From the NCBI RefSeq assembly GCF_014698735.1, contig NZ_JACJTQ010000012.1:62001-126000 (forward strand): a DNA stretch of 64,000 nucleotides, given 5' to 3'. The stretch comes from Anabaena catenula FACHB-362. Its GTDB lineage: Bacteria > Cyanobacteriota > Cyanobacteriia > Cyanobacteriales > Nostocaceae. The translations under genes were made by a program, and so were the position numbers. Shown in pieces: positions 9,563 through 19,400 of the stretch (position 1 is its first letter; the number at the start of each line of letters is the position of its first letter). A model generated the notes under the pieces. It saw only the letters and a list, made by a program, of their open reading frames with translations, made no database searches and was not told where the DNA came from.

Positions 9563-10569
9563 GCTTATTATATGGAAGTGCGGGTGCTTTCCTCTCACCA
9601 GAAAATTTAGTTGGTCGTTCTGGTGAAAAATTTCCGCCAGGTGCGGCAACTGTATCCGGATTATTTTTTGGCGCAAATAAGAGTCGAACCGATATTAGTC
9701 AAGTAAAAAAAGATGAATACTACAAAGATTTAAAACAAAACCTTTATGTTGCTGGCGCATTTTGGGCTAAATCAGGACAAGAACAAAATTTTTATGTGCC
9801 GATTCCTTGGCATTATATCATTGATAAAGAGCAAGAAATAGATGAATGGATATTAGGAAATAATGGAGATTGGCAACGAAAAAAAACATATCAAGAAGAT
9901 GAAGATAAACTAGAGCCAGCTTTTACATGGCAGAGTATTAATTCTTGGAGATATGACAATCCTAGATGTGCAAATGCTCCTTGGCAATATCTACCTATTC
10001 TCCATCCCAAAATGAAAGATGAAGAACGTCATACCTTAAAAGAAAAAGGATTATTTCTTGAAAATGCTGTGCAAATGCAAGAAGATACCTGTTTAATATA
10101 TCTTTCGAGTCATAAATTAGCTGATGGTTGGTATCGATTTGGAGGTGAAAAACATCTGGTTGAAATAGAAACTCAGGAAATCAAAAATGATAACTTTATT
10201 CAGCTATTGCAAGAACCTATTCAACGAGCTTTGGCATTAATAACACCTGCTGTTTGGGGTTCTACACGTTTTTCTTTTCGCTTTCCCCAAGATCCCAATT
10301 TCCCCATCAACACCAATAATCCTCAACTATTAACAGATAAAGCTATCCCCTTTCGCTACAGTACCGCAGGAAGACTTGGACGAGGACGTTATGCAGTTCC
10401 TTCCGGTAGTGTATACGTTTTAGAAAAACCGCTCGAATTATCTTGGAGTCAATTTCCTGATACTTGGTTTCCTGAAGAAGGATTTAGCTTAAAACGCATG
10501 GGTTGCGGTTTGTGTCTCCCAATTAACATTTCTGATTTAGCTATTGAATCAAGAGAACAAAAACAATAA
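9529..10569 (+). CDS. cmr3: Cmr3, RAMP subunit of the type III-B effector
   Basis: 346 aa from ATG at 9529 (a TTG at 9520 is also in frame). It overlaps the cas10 end by 34 nt, suggesting translational coupling. The N-terminus YLIIIRPLGLLYGSAGAF is the Cmr3-type first RAMP strand, and the Gly-rich C-terminal region includes STAGRLGRGRYAVPSGSVYVLE. Cmr3 caps the crRNA 5' tag end of the complex next to Cas10, where it reads the 5' tag, here predicted to be derived from ATTGGAAAC. Assignment rests on order, size and these motifs. Confidence 0.85.
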   Translation: MFKYLIIIRPLGLLYGSAGAFLSPENLVGRSGEKFPPGAATVSGLFFGANKSRTDISQVKKDEYYKDLKQNLYVAGAFWAKSGQEQNFYVPIPWHYIIDKEQEIDEWILGNNGDWQRKKTYQEDEDKLEPAFTWQSINSWRYDNPRCANAPWQYLPILHPKMKDEERHTLKEKGLFLENAVQMQEDTCLIYLSSHKLADGWYRFGGEKHLVEIETQEIKNDNFIQLLQEPIQRALALITPAVWGSTRFSFRFPQDPNFPINTNNPQLLTDKAIPFRYSTAGRLGRGRYAVPSGSVYVLEKPLELSWSQFPDTWFPEEGFSLKRMGCGLCLPINISDLAIESREQKQ

Positions 10570-10580
10570 GGAGTTACTTA

Positions 10581-11489
10581 ATGTATCAGAAAGCTTACGG
10601 TATTATTGAAACTTTAGCACCCGTTCACGTTGGTGCTACCGCAGGGGAAGAAAATGGTAATTTAAACTTGATTTTCCGTGACCAATTTACCCAAACTGGA
10701 TTGATTATTGGTAGTTCAATTCGTGGACGGTTGCGTGCAGATATGCGTCAATACCGAAAAAATTTAGAACTAGAAAAAACAACAGAAGTTTCATCAGCTA
10801 TAAATGAAGAAATTTGGTATGGAAAAGAATCAAAACATGGTGAACAAGATAGCACTAGCGAAGCTTTAATTAAATTAGAACACGCTTCAATTGTTTGGTT
10901 GCCAGTGTTTTGTCCAGGACAACCTATTGTTTGGGTGAGTTGCCCAAGTTTATTGAAAAGATATCATCGTGTTGCTCAGTTAAGTAAAGAGATAAAACCA
11001 CCCGAACCCTATACAGCTTCTAAGGAATTATGGGGAAAAGCCTTAATATCTCAAGATGAAGAATACAAAGATAAGAAATTTCTCTTTTTTAATCTTGGTT
11101 TCTTAGAATTAGAAACTCAAAAAGATTTATCAGCATGGTTTCCATTAGACGAAAATGGAGAACAAAAAAAATTACCTGCTGTTGTTGTTGATGATAATGA
11201 CATGGCAATGATTCACGATATGGCTTTATATCGTCAAAGTCGTGTGGCTTTAGATGATAAAGAGAAAAAAGCAAAGCAAGGACAATTTTTTAATACTGAA
11301 GCTTTACCGGAAGGGACTATTTTAGCATTTCCTATTGCTATTAAACCTGATGAAAAGAATCCCCCTAAAACTTGGAAACCCATTGAAGGAAAAATGGAAG
11401 GTGAAATGTATCTAGGTGGATTGGAATCGATTGGTTTTGGTCACTGCTATGTAAAAGTAGAAATTATTGAATCAAAAAAACAATCATAA
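10581..11489 (+). CDS. cmr4: Cmr4, backbone RAMP subunit
   Basis: 302 aa with a clear ribosome binding site (AAGGAG) 8 nt before ATG. It opens with the RAMP strand YGIIETLAPVHVGAT, then TGLIIGSSIRGRLRADMR (the G-S-x-(I/L)-(K/R)-G-x-L-R helix), and ends with the Gly-rich YLGGLESIGFGHCYV. Cmr4 forms the backbone filament and in studied systems holds the Asp that cuts target RNA at 6-nt steps. Here the loop before the GSS motif reads NLNLIFRDQF, and the usual D-x-P-I-Q-R pattern is not obvious, so the cleavage residue needs an alignment. Confidence 0.85.
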   Translation: MYQKAYGIIETLAPVHVGATAGEENGNLNLIFRDQFTQTGLIIGSSIRGRLRADMRQYRKNLELEKTTEVSSAINEEIWYGKESKHGEQDSTSEALIKLEHASIVWLPVFCPGQPIVWVSCPSLLKRYHRVAQLSKEIKPPEPYTASKELWGKALISQDEEYKDKKFLFFNLGFLELETQKDLSAWFPLDENGEQKKLPAVVVDDNDMAMIHDMALYRQSRVALDDKEKKAKQGQFFNTEALPEGTILAFPIAIKPDEKNPPKTWKPIEGKMEGEMYLGGLESIGFGHCYVKVEIIESKKQS

Positions 11490-11546
11490 TTTTTCATAGC
11501 GCGTAGATGTTTTCATTCGTTAGTGAGAAAATAGGAAAGGTGAATT

Positions 11547-12041
11547 ATGGCTTGGAATTCCTACGATTTAGATAGAAGAGCGCAAGAAATTATCATTAAA
11601 TATCGAGACAAAGATGTTTTAAATGAATCCCATAAAATGCGCGTGACAGCAACTTACGGTTTAGAGCGATTTTGGGGAGAACATTTGCGCTTGATGGGTA
11701 AACGGGATAGAGAAGATGATTATGAGAAAGGAAAATTTTGGTTGGACACTTGGAAAGAGTTAATCAAAATCATGAAAATTGCTGGTATCCAAGTTCCAGA
11801 ACCCAATATTCCCGATGATCAGAAAAAATATATTCGTAATGGTGAATCTATTCGTCGCGATCGCGACGGAAATTTTGAGACTGAAGACATTCAAGACATG
11901 GCAAATAAGCTGTGGGATAAAAAGCGTTTTCCAGCCGAGCATCAAAGAGTAGCCTTAGCTATTTTAACTCAATTTTGTGATAGTTTAATTTGGTGGACGC
12001 AACGCTATAAAAAGTCGGAGAAAAAGGAGAAGCAAAAATAA
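11547..12041 (+). CDS. cmr5: Cmr5, small subunit
   Basis: 164 aa, predicted all-helical and strongly charged (MAWNSYDLDRRAQEIIIKYR at the start, WWTQRYKKSEKKEKQK at the end). Size, composition and position between cmr4 and cmr6 fit the small subunit that lines the target strand in the effector. Ribosome binding site AGGAAAGG lies upstream of the ATG. Sequence is somewhat longer than typical Cmr5 (~120-150 aa), with a charged insert around residues 55-100. Identification leans on context. Confidence 0.7.
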   Translation: MAWNSYDLDRRAQEIIIKYRDKDVLNESHKMRVTATYGLERFWGEHLRLMGKRDREDDYEKGKFWLDTWKELIKIMKIAGIQVPEPNIPDDQKKYIRNGESIRRDRDGNFETEDIQDMANKLWDKKRFPAEHQRVALAILTQFCDSLIWWTQRYKKSEKKEKQK

Positions 12042-12130
12042 TATAAAGATTATGTGTTTTTACTCCATCTATAGATTGTGTATTTGAATGATGTCTCTTA
12101 TCTGAATAATAAATAATTAGGTAAATCAAA

Positions 12131-14185
12131 ATGAATCAAGATAATGTCCCGATGATGTTTCGCGCACAAATTAATAGTCGTAGTCAACTTCATCATGTAG
12201 ATAAAAACAAAGGAATACATCAAGATGCTCATAAATGGGTAAATGAATGGAAAAAAGCTTTTCCAAAAAATCTTTTGACCACAAATGATAATTCCACCAA
12301 TGAAAATCCAGCTAATTCTTCACCTGTACCCCGTCCACAACTTCGTTCTCAACACAGTCCTCAAAAATTCCAAAATCAGAATCGTCAAAATCACAGTTCA
12401 ACAGCACGTCCTAATCCAAATAATTTAACTTTTGCACGTCCTAATCGAGTAAACAACCCAGAAATTTCTCCAACTTCATCTTCTACTCCATCCCAAGAGC
12501 AACCTTTTCAATTCCCTAAATTTGGCTCAAAGGTAAAAACTTGGGAATACACTATTAGTTGGCGCTTAGTTTCCAATAGCGGACAAGATGAAACTGTAAT
12601 TCGTCCGGTAATTAATGCTAAGGGGTTTCCTTATTTTCCTGGTGCAAGCATGAAAGGTGCTTTTAGACGCGCTTGTATTAATGTGAAACAAGCAAATAGG
12701 TATTGTGGAGAAAAATTAGCTGACGGGAGTAGTAAACCAGGAATTTTGCGGTTTCATGGTGCATATCCAATTGAGATAGATGGGAAAAATGGATTTGGTT
12801 GGATAGAAGGATTAGTTGACATTATTCACCGTCAAGATGAAAAGCAGGTAATTAGCGATGACTTAAAAGATGGAGCAAAAGCTCAGATATCTTTGCATGA
12901 AGTGAAATTGAAATTTGGGATTTCCAGCATAGAAGAATTATCGGAAGATGAATGGCAAGAAATTGGCAAGATTTGGAAAAAAACTTTAGCAATGGGACTT
13001 GGTTCGCGGGTTAGTTCTGGTTATGGCTATTTTAGAGAAATTGAGCAAGAAAGTAAAACAGAAATTAGTAGAAATAATCTGTTATTAGAAGTTAATTTGA
13101 AAGGACAGGGGGGAACATCCCAATTAATAGATCGCACGAAAGAATTTAGACCAAATATGTTTAAAGCTGCTCTACGAGGTCATACTCTACGTTTATTGGG
13201 TGGGTTAACTAATGAAGGAACTGCCAAAGAAATTACCAGAGAATTATGGGGTGGTTTTGCTGGTGATGGTTCGATTGTCGGATTACTGGGGGTTAATTTT
13301 GACTTTGATTCATCAACAGTACTAGATAGAACAGATTCAAGATTTTATAAATTGCCCAAAGGAGTATTAAAAATATTTTGTATGCATCGCCAAATTGATG
13401 ATACAAAGGAAAAAAGGTTACGAGAAATAGCTACAGTTCTAATCCAATTTTCGATGATGTTTGGTGGTTTTGGTAAATCATGGCGAAGAATTTGTCATAA
13501 AAAGTTTTATCCAAACTATAAAAGACAGATTATTGGTTGTCATTGGGAATTTCTCGACAATAAAGTTTTTTATCCTATTCGTGAATTAGATGATATTACT
13601 AAGTTTATTAACCACACTCGTAATTTACTGCGTACATGGATACCGGAAAAACAACTAGTAAATTATGAAAGTAATAAACAGATTAATACCTCTACAGAAC
13701 CATCTCAGATTCCACTTAAAAAACCCTCCAATCCGATGAAAAATAAAGGTTTGATAGAACCACCCAAACGTCCACAAAATCCAAACAATCAAACGACTAA
13801 TCCAGGTATCGAGACTGGTGATATTGAGATCCAAAAATGGCGTGAAGCTTGGTATTCACCTAAAGTACAGGTTTGGGGACGAATAGCAGAAGATGGAGAA
13901 AGTATTGCCATTGATTGGTTACATCGTGAATATAGAGGTCAAGATAAAATCAGAAATCCTCATGTTTTAGCCGGAAGTGTGGGAAAAACTGGAAAGACTG
14001 GAAGAATTTGGCATCGTATGTACCCAAATTTTATTAGTTCTGAAAATGGCGATATTTCCACAGAAGAAAACTTTATCGAATTATTGACTATCTTTCCAGA
14101 TGAATCTCAAGAGACTAAAAAGTTTTTGCAGTTTTTAGACGAAGAAAGCTTAAATGCTGACTATGGATTTAAACGAATATTCTAG
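12131..14185 (+). CDS. cmr6: Cmr6 fused to a second, Cmr1-like RAMP domain and an extra C-terminal domain
   Basis: 684 aa, more than twice a normal Cmr6. Order: short N-terminal segment; disordered Pro/Asn/Gln-rich linker about 50-135; first RAMP about 138-315 with FPYFPGASMKGAFRRAC near 166-182 and Gly-rich MGLGSRVSSGYGYF; second RAMP about 316-530 with NMFKAALRGHTLRL and the loop FGGFGKSWRRIC near 443, like the Cmr1 glycine-rich loop; Pro/Asn-rich linker; C-terminal domain about 575-684 (WYSPKVQVWGRIAEDGESI) of unknown role. No separate cmr1 is in the operon, so the second RAMP may replace it. Which half is Cmr6 and which Cmr1 is inferred from motifs only. Confidence 0.75.
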   Translation: MNQDNVPMMFRAQINSRSQLHHVDKNKGIHQDAHKWVNEWKKAFPKNLLTTNDNSTNENPANSSPVPRPQLRSQHSPQKFQNQNRQNHSSTARPNPNNLTFARPNRVNNPEISPTSSSTPSQEQPFQFPKFGSKVKTWEYTISWRLVSNSGQDETVIRPVINAKGFPYFPGASMKGAFRRACINVKQANRYCGEKLADGSSKPGILRFHGAYPIEIDGKNGFGWIEGLVDIIHRQDEKQVISDDLKDGAKAQISLHEVKLKFGISSIEELSEDEWQEIGKIWKKTLAMGLGSRVSSGYGYFREIEQESKTEISRNNLLLEVNLKGQGGTSQLIDRTKEFRPNMFKAALRGHTLRLLGGLTNEGTAKEITRELWGGFAGDGSIVGLLGVNFDFDSSTVLDRTDSRFYKLPKGVLKIFCMHRQIDDTKEKRLREIATVLIQFSMMFGGFGKSWRRICHKKFYPNYKRQIIGCHWEFLDNKVFYPIRELDDITKFINHTRNLLRTWIPEKQLVNYESNKQINTSTEPSQIPLKKPSNPMKNKGLIEPPKRPQNPNNQTTNPGIETGDIEIQKWREAWYSPKVQVWGRIAEDGESIAIDWLHREYRGQDKIRNPHVLAGSVGKTGKTGRIWHRMYPNFISSENGDISTEENFIELLTIFPDESQETKKFLQFLDEESLNADYGFKRIF

Positions 14186-14281
14186 ATAATAGTCGCAATA
14201 ATATCTGATTTTCAGATAATCGATCGCATCACAAATCTATTTTTCTAAAAACATCTCAGTAATAGTCAAAAAACAGGAATT

Positions 14282-16066
14282 ATGAAGACTTGGATTGTCA
14301 CGACTGGAAATAGCGATATTCAACTGAAAAATAATAAAAATTGGGAACCTTTTTATTGCGAGCTTTTAGAAAAGGGTAATACTGAGATCAGTTACGAACG
14401 CGACATTTTTATCAGCGTTGAAAAGGATAAAGTGACAAAGCTATATCCTGCACCTTCTAGAGTATTAGGTATAGTATATGAAGATAAAATAAATAATTAT
14501 GTATCAGATTTAGAATTTCCTCTTTTAGATACCTATTGTCAGTATTTTAAAAAAAAGACCAAATTAGATAGAATAATTGTACTTTTAAGCGACCAGCAGC
14601 GGATATTTCAAAATCAACAGAGAGATAAAGATTATTGTCCATATTGGCAAGATACATGTACTCTTAAACCAATATTAACTTGGTATTTTCAAGATAAGTT
14701 TAAAGATATCCTGACTTCGCAATTTGATCCCGAACGTGATTTTTTATATTTACAACCAGACTCAGGAAAAGGTTTAGACCATTGGAATGAGACTTTATTA
14801 CTAGTTAAAAATGTTTTTAACGAGATTAATATTAATAATCCAGAGATATATGTAAGTCACCAAGCGGGAACACCAGCGATTTCATCAGCCGTACAATTTG
14901 TTAGTTTAAATAAATTTGAAAAAGTCAAATTTGTTTTAAGTAATCAATATTATAATATAGCGTACAATAAAGAATCAAAATCGGAAGCAGAAGAAGTAAA
15001 GTTTGAATCAGAATCTCAATCTGTACTCCAAAACCAATCTGAGGAAGTTGACAATAAACAATCAGAATATCGGCGTAGTCTTCAAATTGAAAAAGCTAAA
15101 CAACTTATTATTAGTGGATTCCCCGGTGCAGCACTTAAAATTATTCAGGATGTGGAGGGAATTTCACATTCAAGGATAAATGAGTTGGAAAAAATGGTGA
15201 GTTTTTTCAACTTGCATAGTATAGAGAGAGATAGTAAAGAAGATTTTGAAATCCCAAATGCTAGCCAGCGAATAGTTGATAGTTTAGATTTAATTGGGTT
15301 TTTTCTAAATCAAAAAAACTATCTCCAAGGAATTACTTTACTTGCAGCAGCACAAGAAACTTTCTTAAAGACGGCAATTCTTAATGAAGCTTCTAAACTT
15401 GCTGATACACATCAAGGATTTTCTGTATCTGAATTTTTGAAATGGGATAATGAAGGTTTATATTTGCTCTCAGAATCAGAATTGAGAAAAAAACTTAAGT
15501 TATCTACAAATCAACCATTAGACCAAATAAAAATAGAGATTTTGATCAAACTTAAATTTCCTAACAGCAATGGTCAAATAGATTCTAGATATAAGAAACA
15601 AGTTCCTAATGAGTTAAAGTTTAAGACAAATGAAAACTTTGCGATGATAGAGTGGTTGCAGAAGCTGAGACCTGATTTAGAAATTGATAAAACAGATAAA
15701 ACAAAATTCAAAAAAAAGTTATGGGAGAATCTTATTTGGTCATGCAGTTATTATAAGAATCGTGAAGATGATTTACGAAATCAACTAATGCATAATTTAC
15801 GTGGCATGAAAGATGATGACGCAATTAAATATTTACTTGGTTACCCAGAGGATAAAAAGAAGCAATATCAAGGTGATGATGATTTTCAAAAATTCATGAA
15901 TGATTACAATCAGTATATTAAAAACTGTAATGTTAAAAATGCCTATGAACAATATGTAAGACAAAGATTTTTGCATATTATGAAATTGCTAGAAATGCCT
16001 TTTGTGACTGGTAAATTGCAGCAAAAGCTCAGTAAAATAGCTGATAGTTTAGACGAACAAAGCTGA
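14282..16066 (+). CDS. CARF-HEPN ribonuclease (Csm6/Csx1-like), cyclic oligoadenylate effector
   Basis: 594 aa. The N-terminal CARF domain shows the first-strand motif VTTGNSDIQL (residues 6-15) and the second ligand motif SHQAGTPAISSAVQF near 191-205, equivalent to the TGGTKxM-type loop. After a charged linker (about 235-265) comes a long helical region with the HEPN catalytic motif R-x4-H as RNQLMH at residues 499-504. In type III immunity such proteins bind cyclic oligoadenylate made by Cas10 and become RNases that cut transcripts. The 96-nt gap after the cmr6 fusion and shared strand place it in the operon. The family is divergent from textbook Csm6, and substrate and ring size cannot be told from sequence. 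Confidence 0.82.
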   Translation: MKTWIVTTGNSDIQLKNNKNWEPFYCELLEKGNTEISYERDIFISVEKDKVTKLYPAPSRVLGIVYEDKINNYVSDLEFPLLDTYCQYFKKKTKLDRIIVLLSDQQRIFQNQQRDKDYCPYWQDTCTLKPILTWYFQDKFKDILTSQFDPERDFLYLQPDSGKGLDHWNETLLLVKNVFNEININNPEIYVSHQAGTPAISSAVQFVSLNKFEKVKFVLSNQYYNIAYNKESKSEAEEVKFESESQSVLQNQSEEVDNKQSEYRRSLQIEKAKQLIISGFPGAALKIIQDVEGISHSRINELEKMVSFFNLHSIERDSKEDFEIPNASQRIVDSLDLIGFFLNQKNYLQGITLLAAAQETFLKTAILNEASKLADTHQGFSVSEFLKWDNEGLYLLSESELRKKLKLSTNQPLDQIKIEILIKLKFPNSNGQIDSRYKKQVPNELKFKTNENFAMIEWLQKLRPDLEIDKTDKTKFKKKLWENLIWSCSYYKNREDDLRNQLMHNLRGMKDDDAIKYLLGYPEDKKKQYQGDDDFQKFMNDYNQYIKNCNVKNAYEQYVRQRFLHIMKLLEMPFVTGKLQQKLSKIADSLDEQS

Positions 16067-16410
16067 GTTACACAATGATATACTACGCGATTGATCGCTC
16101 ATCATATTCCACTATATTTTTATGCAGCGCTAACGACATCACTTAAAACACTACCTAAAACTGCGCGACCCAGGGGGTGTATTTATCGAACGCTTGTTAT
16201 ATAACCTCTAAAGGCTTATCAGCTATGGCTTTGGAGGTCTTTAGGAAAAAAGAGGCTCGCGCAAAGTCTGTAATCTATGCCAGCAAAGGGTTTGAGGCAT
16301 TTTTCATTAAGGGAGGACTTGACAAGCGATCGCTCAAACGGTACTTTTAAGTTTCATCCGCGCAAATGGGTGTCCAAAGCCTTGTATATCAAGTCTTACC
16401 GACACCCGCA
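16067..16410 (+). promoter_or_regulatory. leader of CRISPR array B
   Basis: A 344-bp gene-free region between the CARF-HEPN gene and array B. It carries AAAGGGTTTGAGGCAT at 16285-16300, shared with the array A leader (one C/T difference in the core), about 110-125 nt before repeat 1 in both cases. Right before the first repeat is a 7-bp inverted repeat, GGGTGTC at 16368-16374 with GACACCC at 16401-16407. One HIP1 site lies near 16327. It may also contain the array promoter. Confidence 0.6.
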
Positions 16411-19400
16411 GTCTCCACTAACCATGTGGGGACGCATAATTGGAAACTACGCAATGCGGCTTCAATGTCTGCCGCCCTGCAAAGTGTCTCCACTAACCAT
16501 GTGGGGACGCATAATTGGAAACTTGGATATCTGCAACAAACAGAGGAATGATCACACCGGTCTCCACTAACCATGTGGGGACGCATAATTGGAAACGATT
16601 ACCTTTATCGCCCCACGACTTGGTCATTGCTTCTGCTTGTCTCCACTAACCATGTGGGGACGCATAATTGGAAACATTTTCCCTCCGATGGCAGAATGAT
16701 TATTCTGCCTGGGTCTCCACTAACCATGTGGGGACGCATAATTGGAAACCGGCTGATATCTTGCCCGTGATATTTAAAGCAAAGTCTCCACTAACCATGT
16801 GGGGACGCATAATTGGAAACCGATGATGTAATCAGCTAGGGCTAATAGTTGAGTTTTGGTCAAGTCTCCACTAACCATGTGGGGACGCATAATTGGAAAC
16901 CCGGGGAAAGATGGGAGGGACTTAGAAGTGGATGCTGAAGTCTCCACTAACCATGTGGGGACGCATAATTGGAAACCGACATTAATCAAACTGGCCAACA
17001 AACATAAAATTCCCAATGTCTCCACTAACCATGTGGGGACGCATAATTGGAAACTTGTAGCGCTATTTCAGTATTAAGCGACGGGAAAATAGTCTCCACT
17101 AACCATGTGGGGACGCATAATTGGAAACCAAGGAATGGAAGTTCTGCGTAGGGGTTCCCATGTAGGTCTCCACTAACCATGTGGGGACGCATAATTGGAA
17201 ACTGCATTGAATACGCCGCAGAAAACTTCGTTCACGTCTCCACTAACCATGTGGGGACGCATAATTGGAAACATACTTACGCTAACCATAAGCTTTGTAG
17301 GAATAATGGGATTGGGTCTCCACTAACCATGTGGGGACGCATAATTGGAAACCTCTATAGGCATCTACCCATCCCTTCCTACTGTCGCATTGTCTCCACT
17401 AACCATGTGGGGACGCATAATTGGAAACACATTGTCGATGCCATTAAGAACAATTATCTAGAAAGTGTCTCCACTAACCATGTGGGGACGCATAATTGGA
17501 AACTCCGCATCGGAATTTCTTTTACCCACAAGGGCTAAGTCTCCACTAACCATGTGGGGACGCATAATTGGAAACAAAAAATTAGGCTCGCCCTTGACCT
17601 GCACAGATGCAAGTCTCCACTAACCATGTGGGGACGCATAATTGGAAACCCCATCCCTCTGGGACTTTCTTTAAGTCTGTGACGCAGTCTCCACTAACCA
17701 TGTGGGGACGCATAATTGGAAACGGACTATAAATCTGATTGGGCGGTAGCAGGCAATGAATAGTCTCCACTAACCATGTGGGGACGCATAATTGGAAACA
17801 AATTTTTGATGTATCTGCGATTAGCTTGGGAAGCTAATCTTGTCTCCACTAACCATGTGGGGACGCATAATTGGAAACTAGTGATTTGCGCGATCGCATG
17901 ATTAGACCATTCTCTAGTCTCCACTAACCATGTGGGGACGCATAATTGGAAACAATAGGCTGAACTTCTCCAGATACTTTCTGCTCCGTCTCCACTAACC
18001 ATGTGGGGACGCATAATTGGAAACGGCGATCGCTTGTGGGGAGAGCGATAACTCAACGGTCTGTCTCCACTAACCATGTGGGGACGCATAATTGGAAACA
18101 GCACCTCACTTAACAATGCTTCTTTTATTCTTTGCGTCTCCACTAACCATGTGGGGACGCATAATTGGAAACGATTCAGCCAGTGCTTCTTGTAAACCAG
18201 CTTTTAGTCTCCACTAACCATGTGGGGACGCATAATTGGAAACGAGATTCTTGCATTTTATGTATAACTTCCTGGCAAAGCCAGTCTCCACTAACCATGT
18301 GGGGACGCATAATTGGAAACTTTCTCTTATCTAAATCTGCACGGTATTCAACTGAAGTCTCCACTAACCATGTGGGGACGCATAATTGGAAACGGGGGGG
18401 AGGAACAGGTGCAGGAGTCGCAGGTGCTGGTGTCTCCACTAACCATGTGGGGACGCATAATTGGAAACTTCTCACCTTTAAAATAGGAAACTTTCCCAGA
18501 TTCGGCAGTCTCCACTAACCATGTGGGGACGCATAATTGGAAACTTCGCTAATTCGGTTTGTGTCATCAACGCACTCTCTCTCGTCTCCACTAACCATGT
18601 GGGGACGCATAATTGGAAACCTGTCATTTTCCTTATTGGCTTGTCATCATCAGTGTCTCCACTAACCATGTGGGGACGCATAATTGGAAACAACACCAGC
18701 ACCAGCACTACCGAAAGTAAAAGCAGGTCTCCACTAACCATGTGGGGACGCATAATTGGAAACAGCATTTTGTAACTGATTGAAGAGGTAGCCAGTGTCA
18801 CGGGTCTCCACTAACCATGTGGGGACGCATAATTGGAAACGCAAACAATTTCTTCCCAGAAATTTTTAAAGCAATTATCAGTCTCCACTAACCATGTGGG
18901 GACGCATAATTGGAAACTTACAAAAGGGGCTATCGTCAATAACTCGCTAATCGTATTAGGTCTCCACTAACCATGTGGGGACGCATAATTGGAAACGTGC
19001 AATATCTTCTTGTACTGCTAAATCTGCGTTAGTCTCCACTAACCATGTGGGGACGCATAATTGGAAACGAGATAATAGAAAGCAAGCGAAAGCAGGTATT
19101 AAGTCTCCACTAACCATGTGGGGACGCATAATTGGAAACGTCTCTGTATGGAACTATCTATAACAGATGTTTTATTAATGTCTCCACTAACCATGTGGGG
19201 ACGCATAATTGGAAACTTGCTTATCATAGTATTTTGATTTACGACAATCATGGGCAAAAGTCTCCACTAACCATGTGGGGACGCATAATTGGAAACTTGC
19301 TTATCAGCCATAAACCAGCCAATTGCACTACTTGAAATGTCTCCACTAACCATGTGGGGACGCATAATTGGAAACATTTCATCAAGAAATAGATTTGCTT

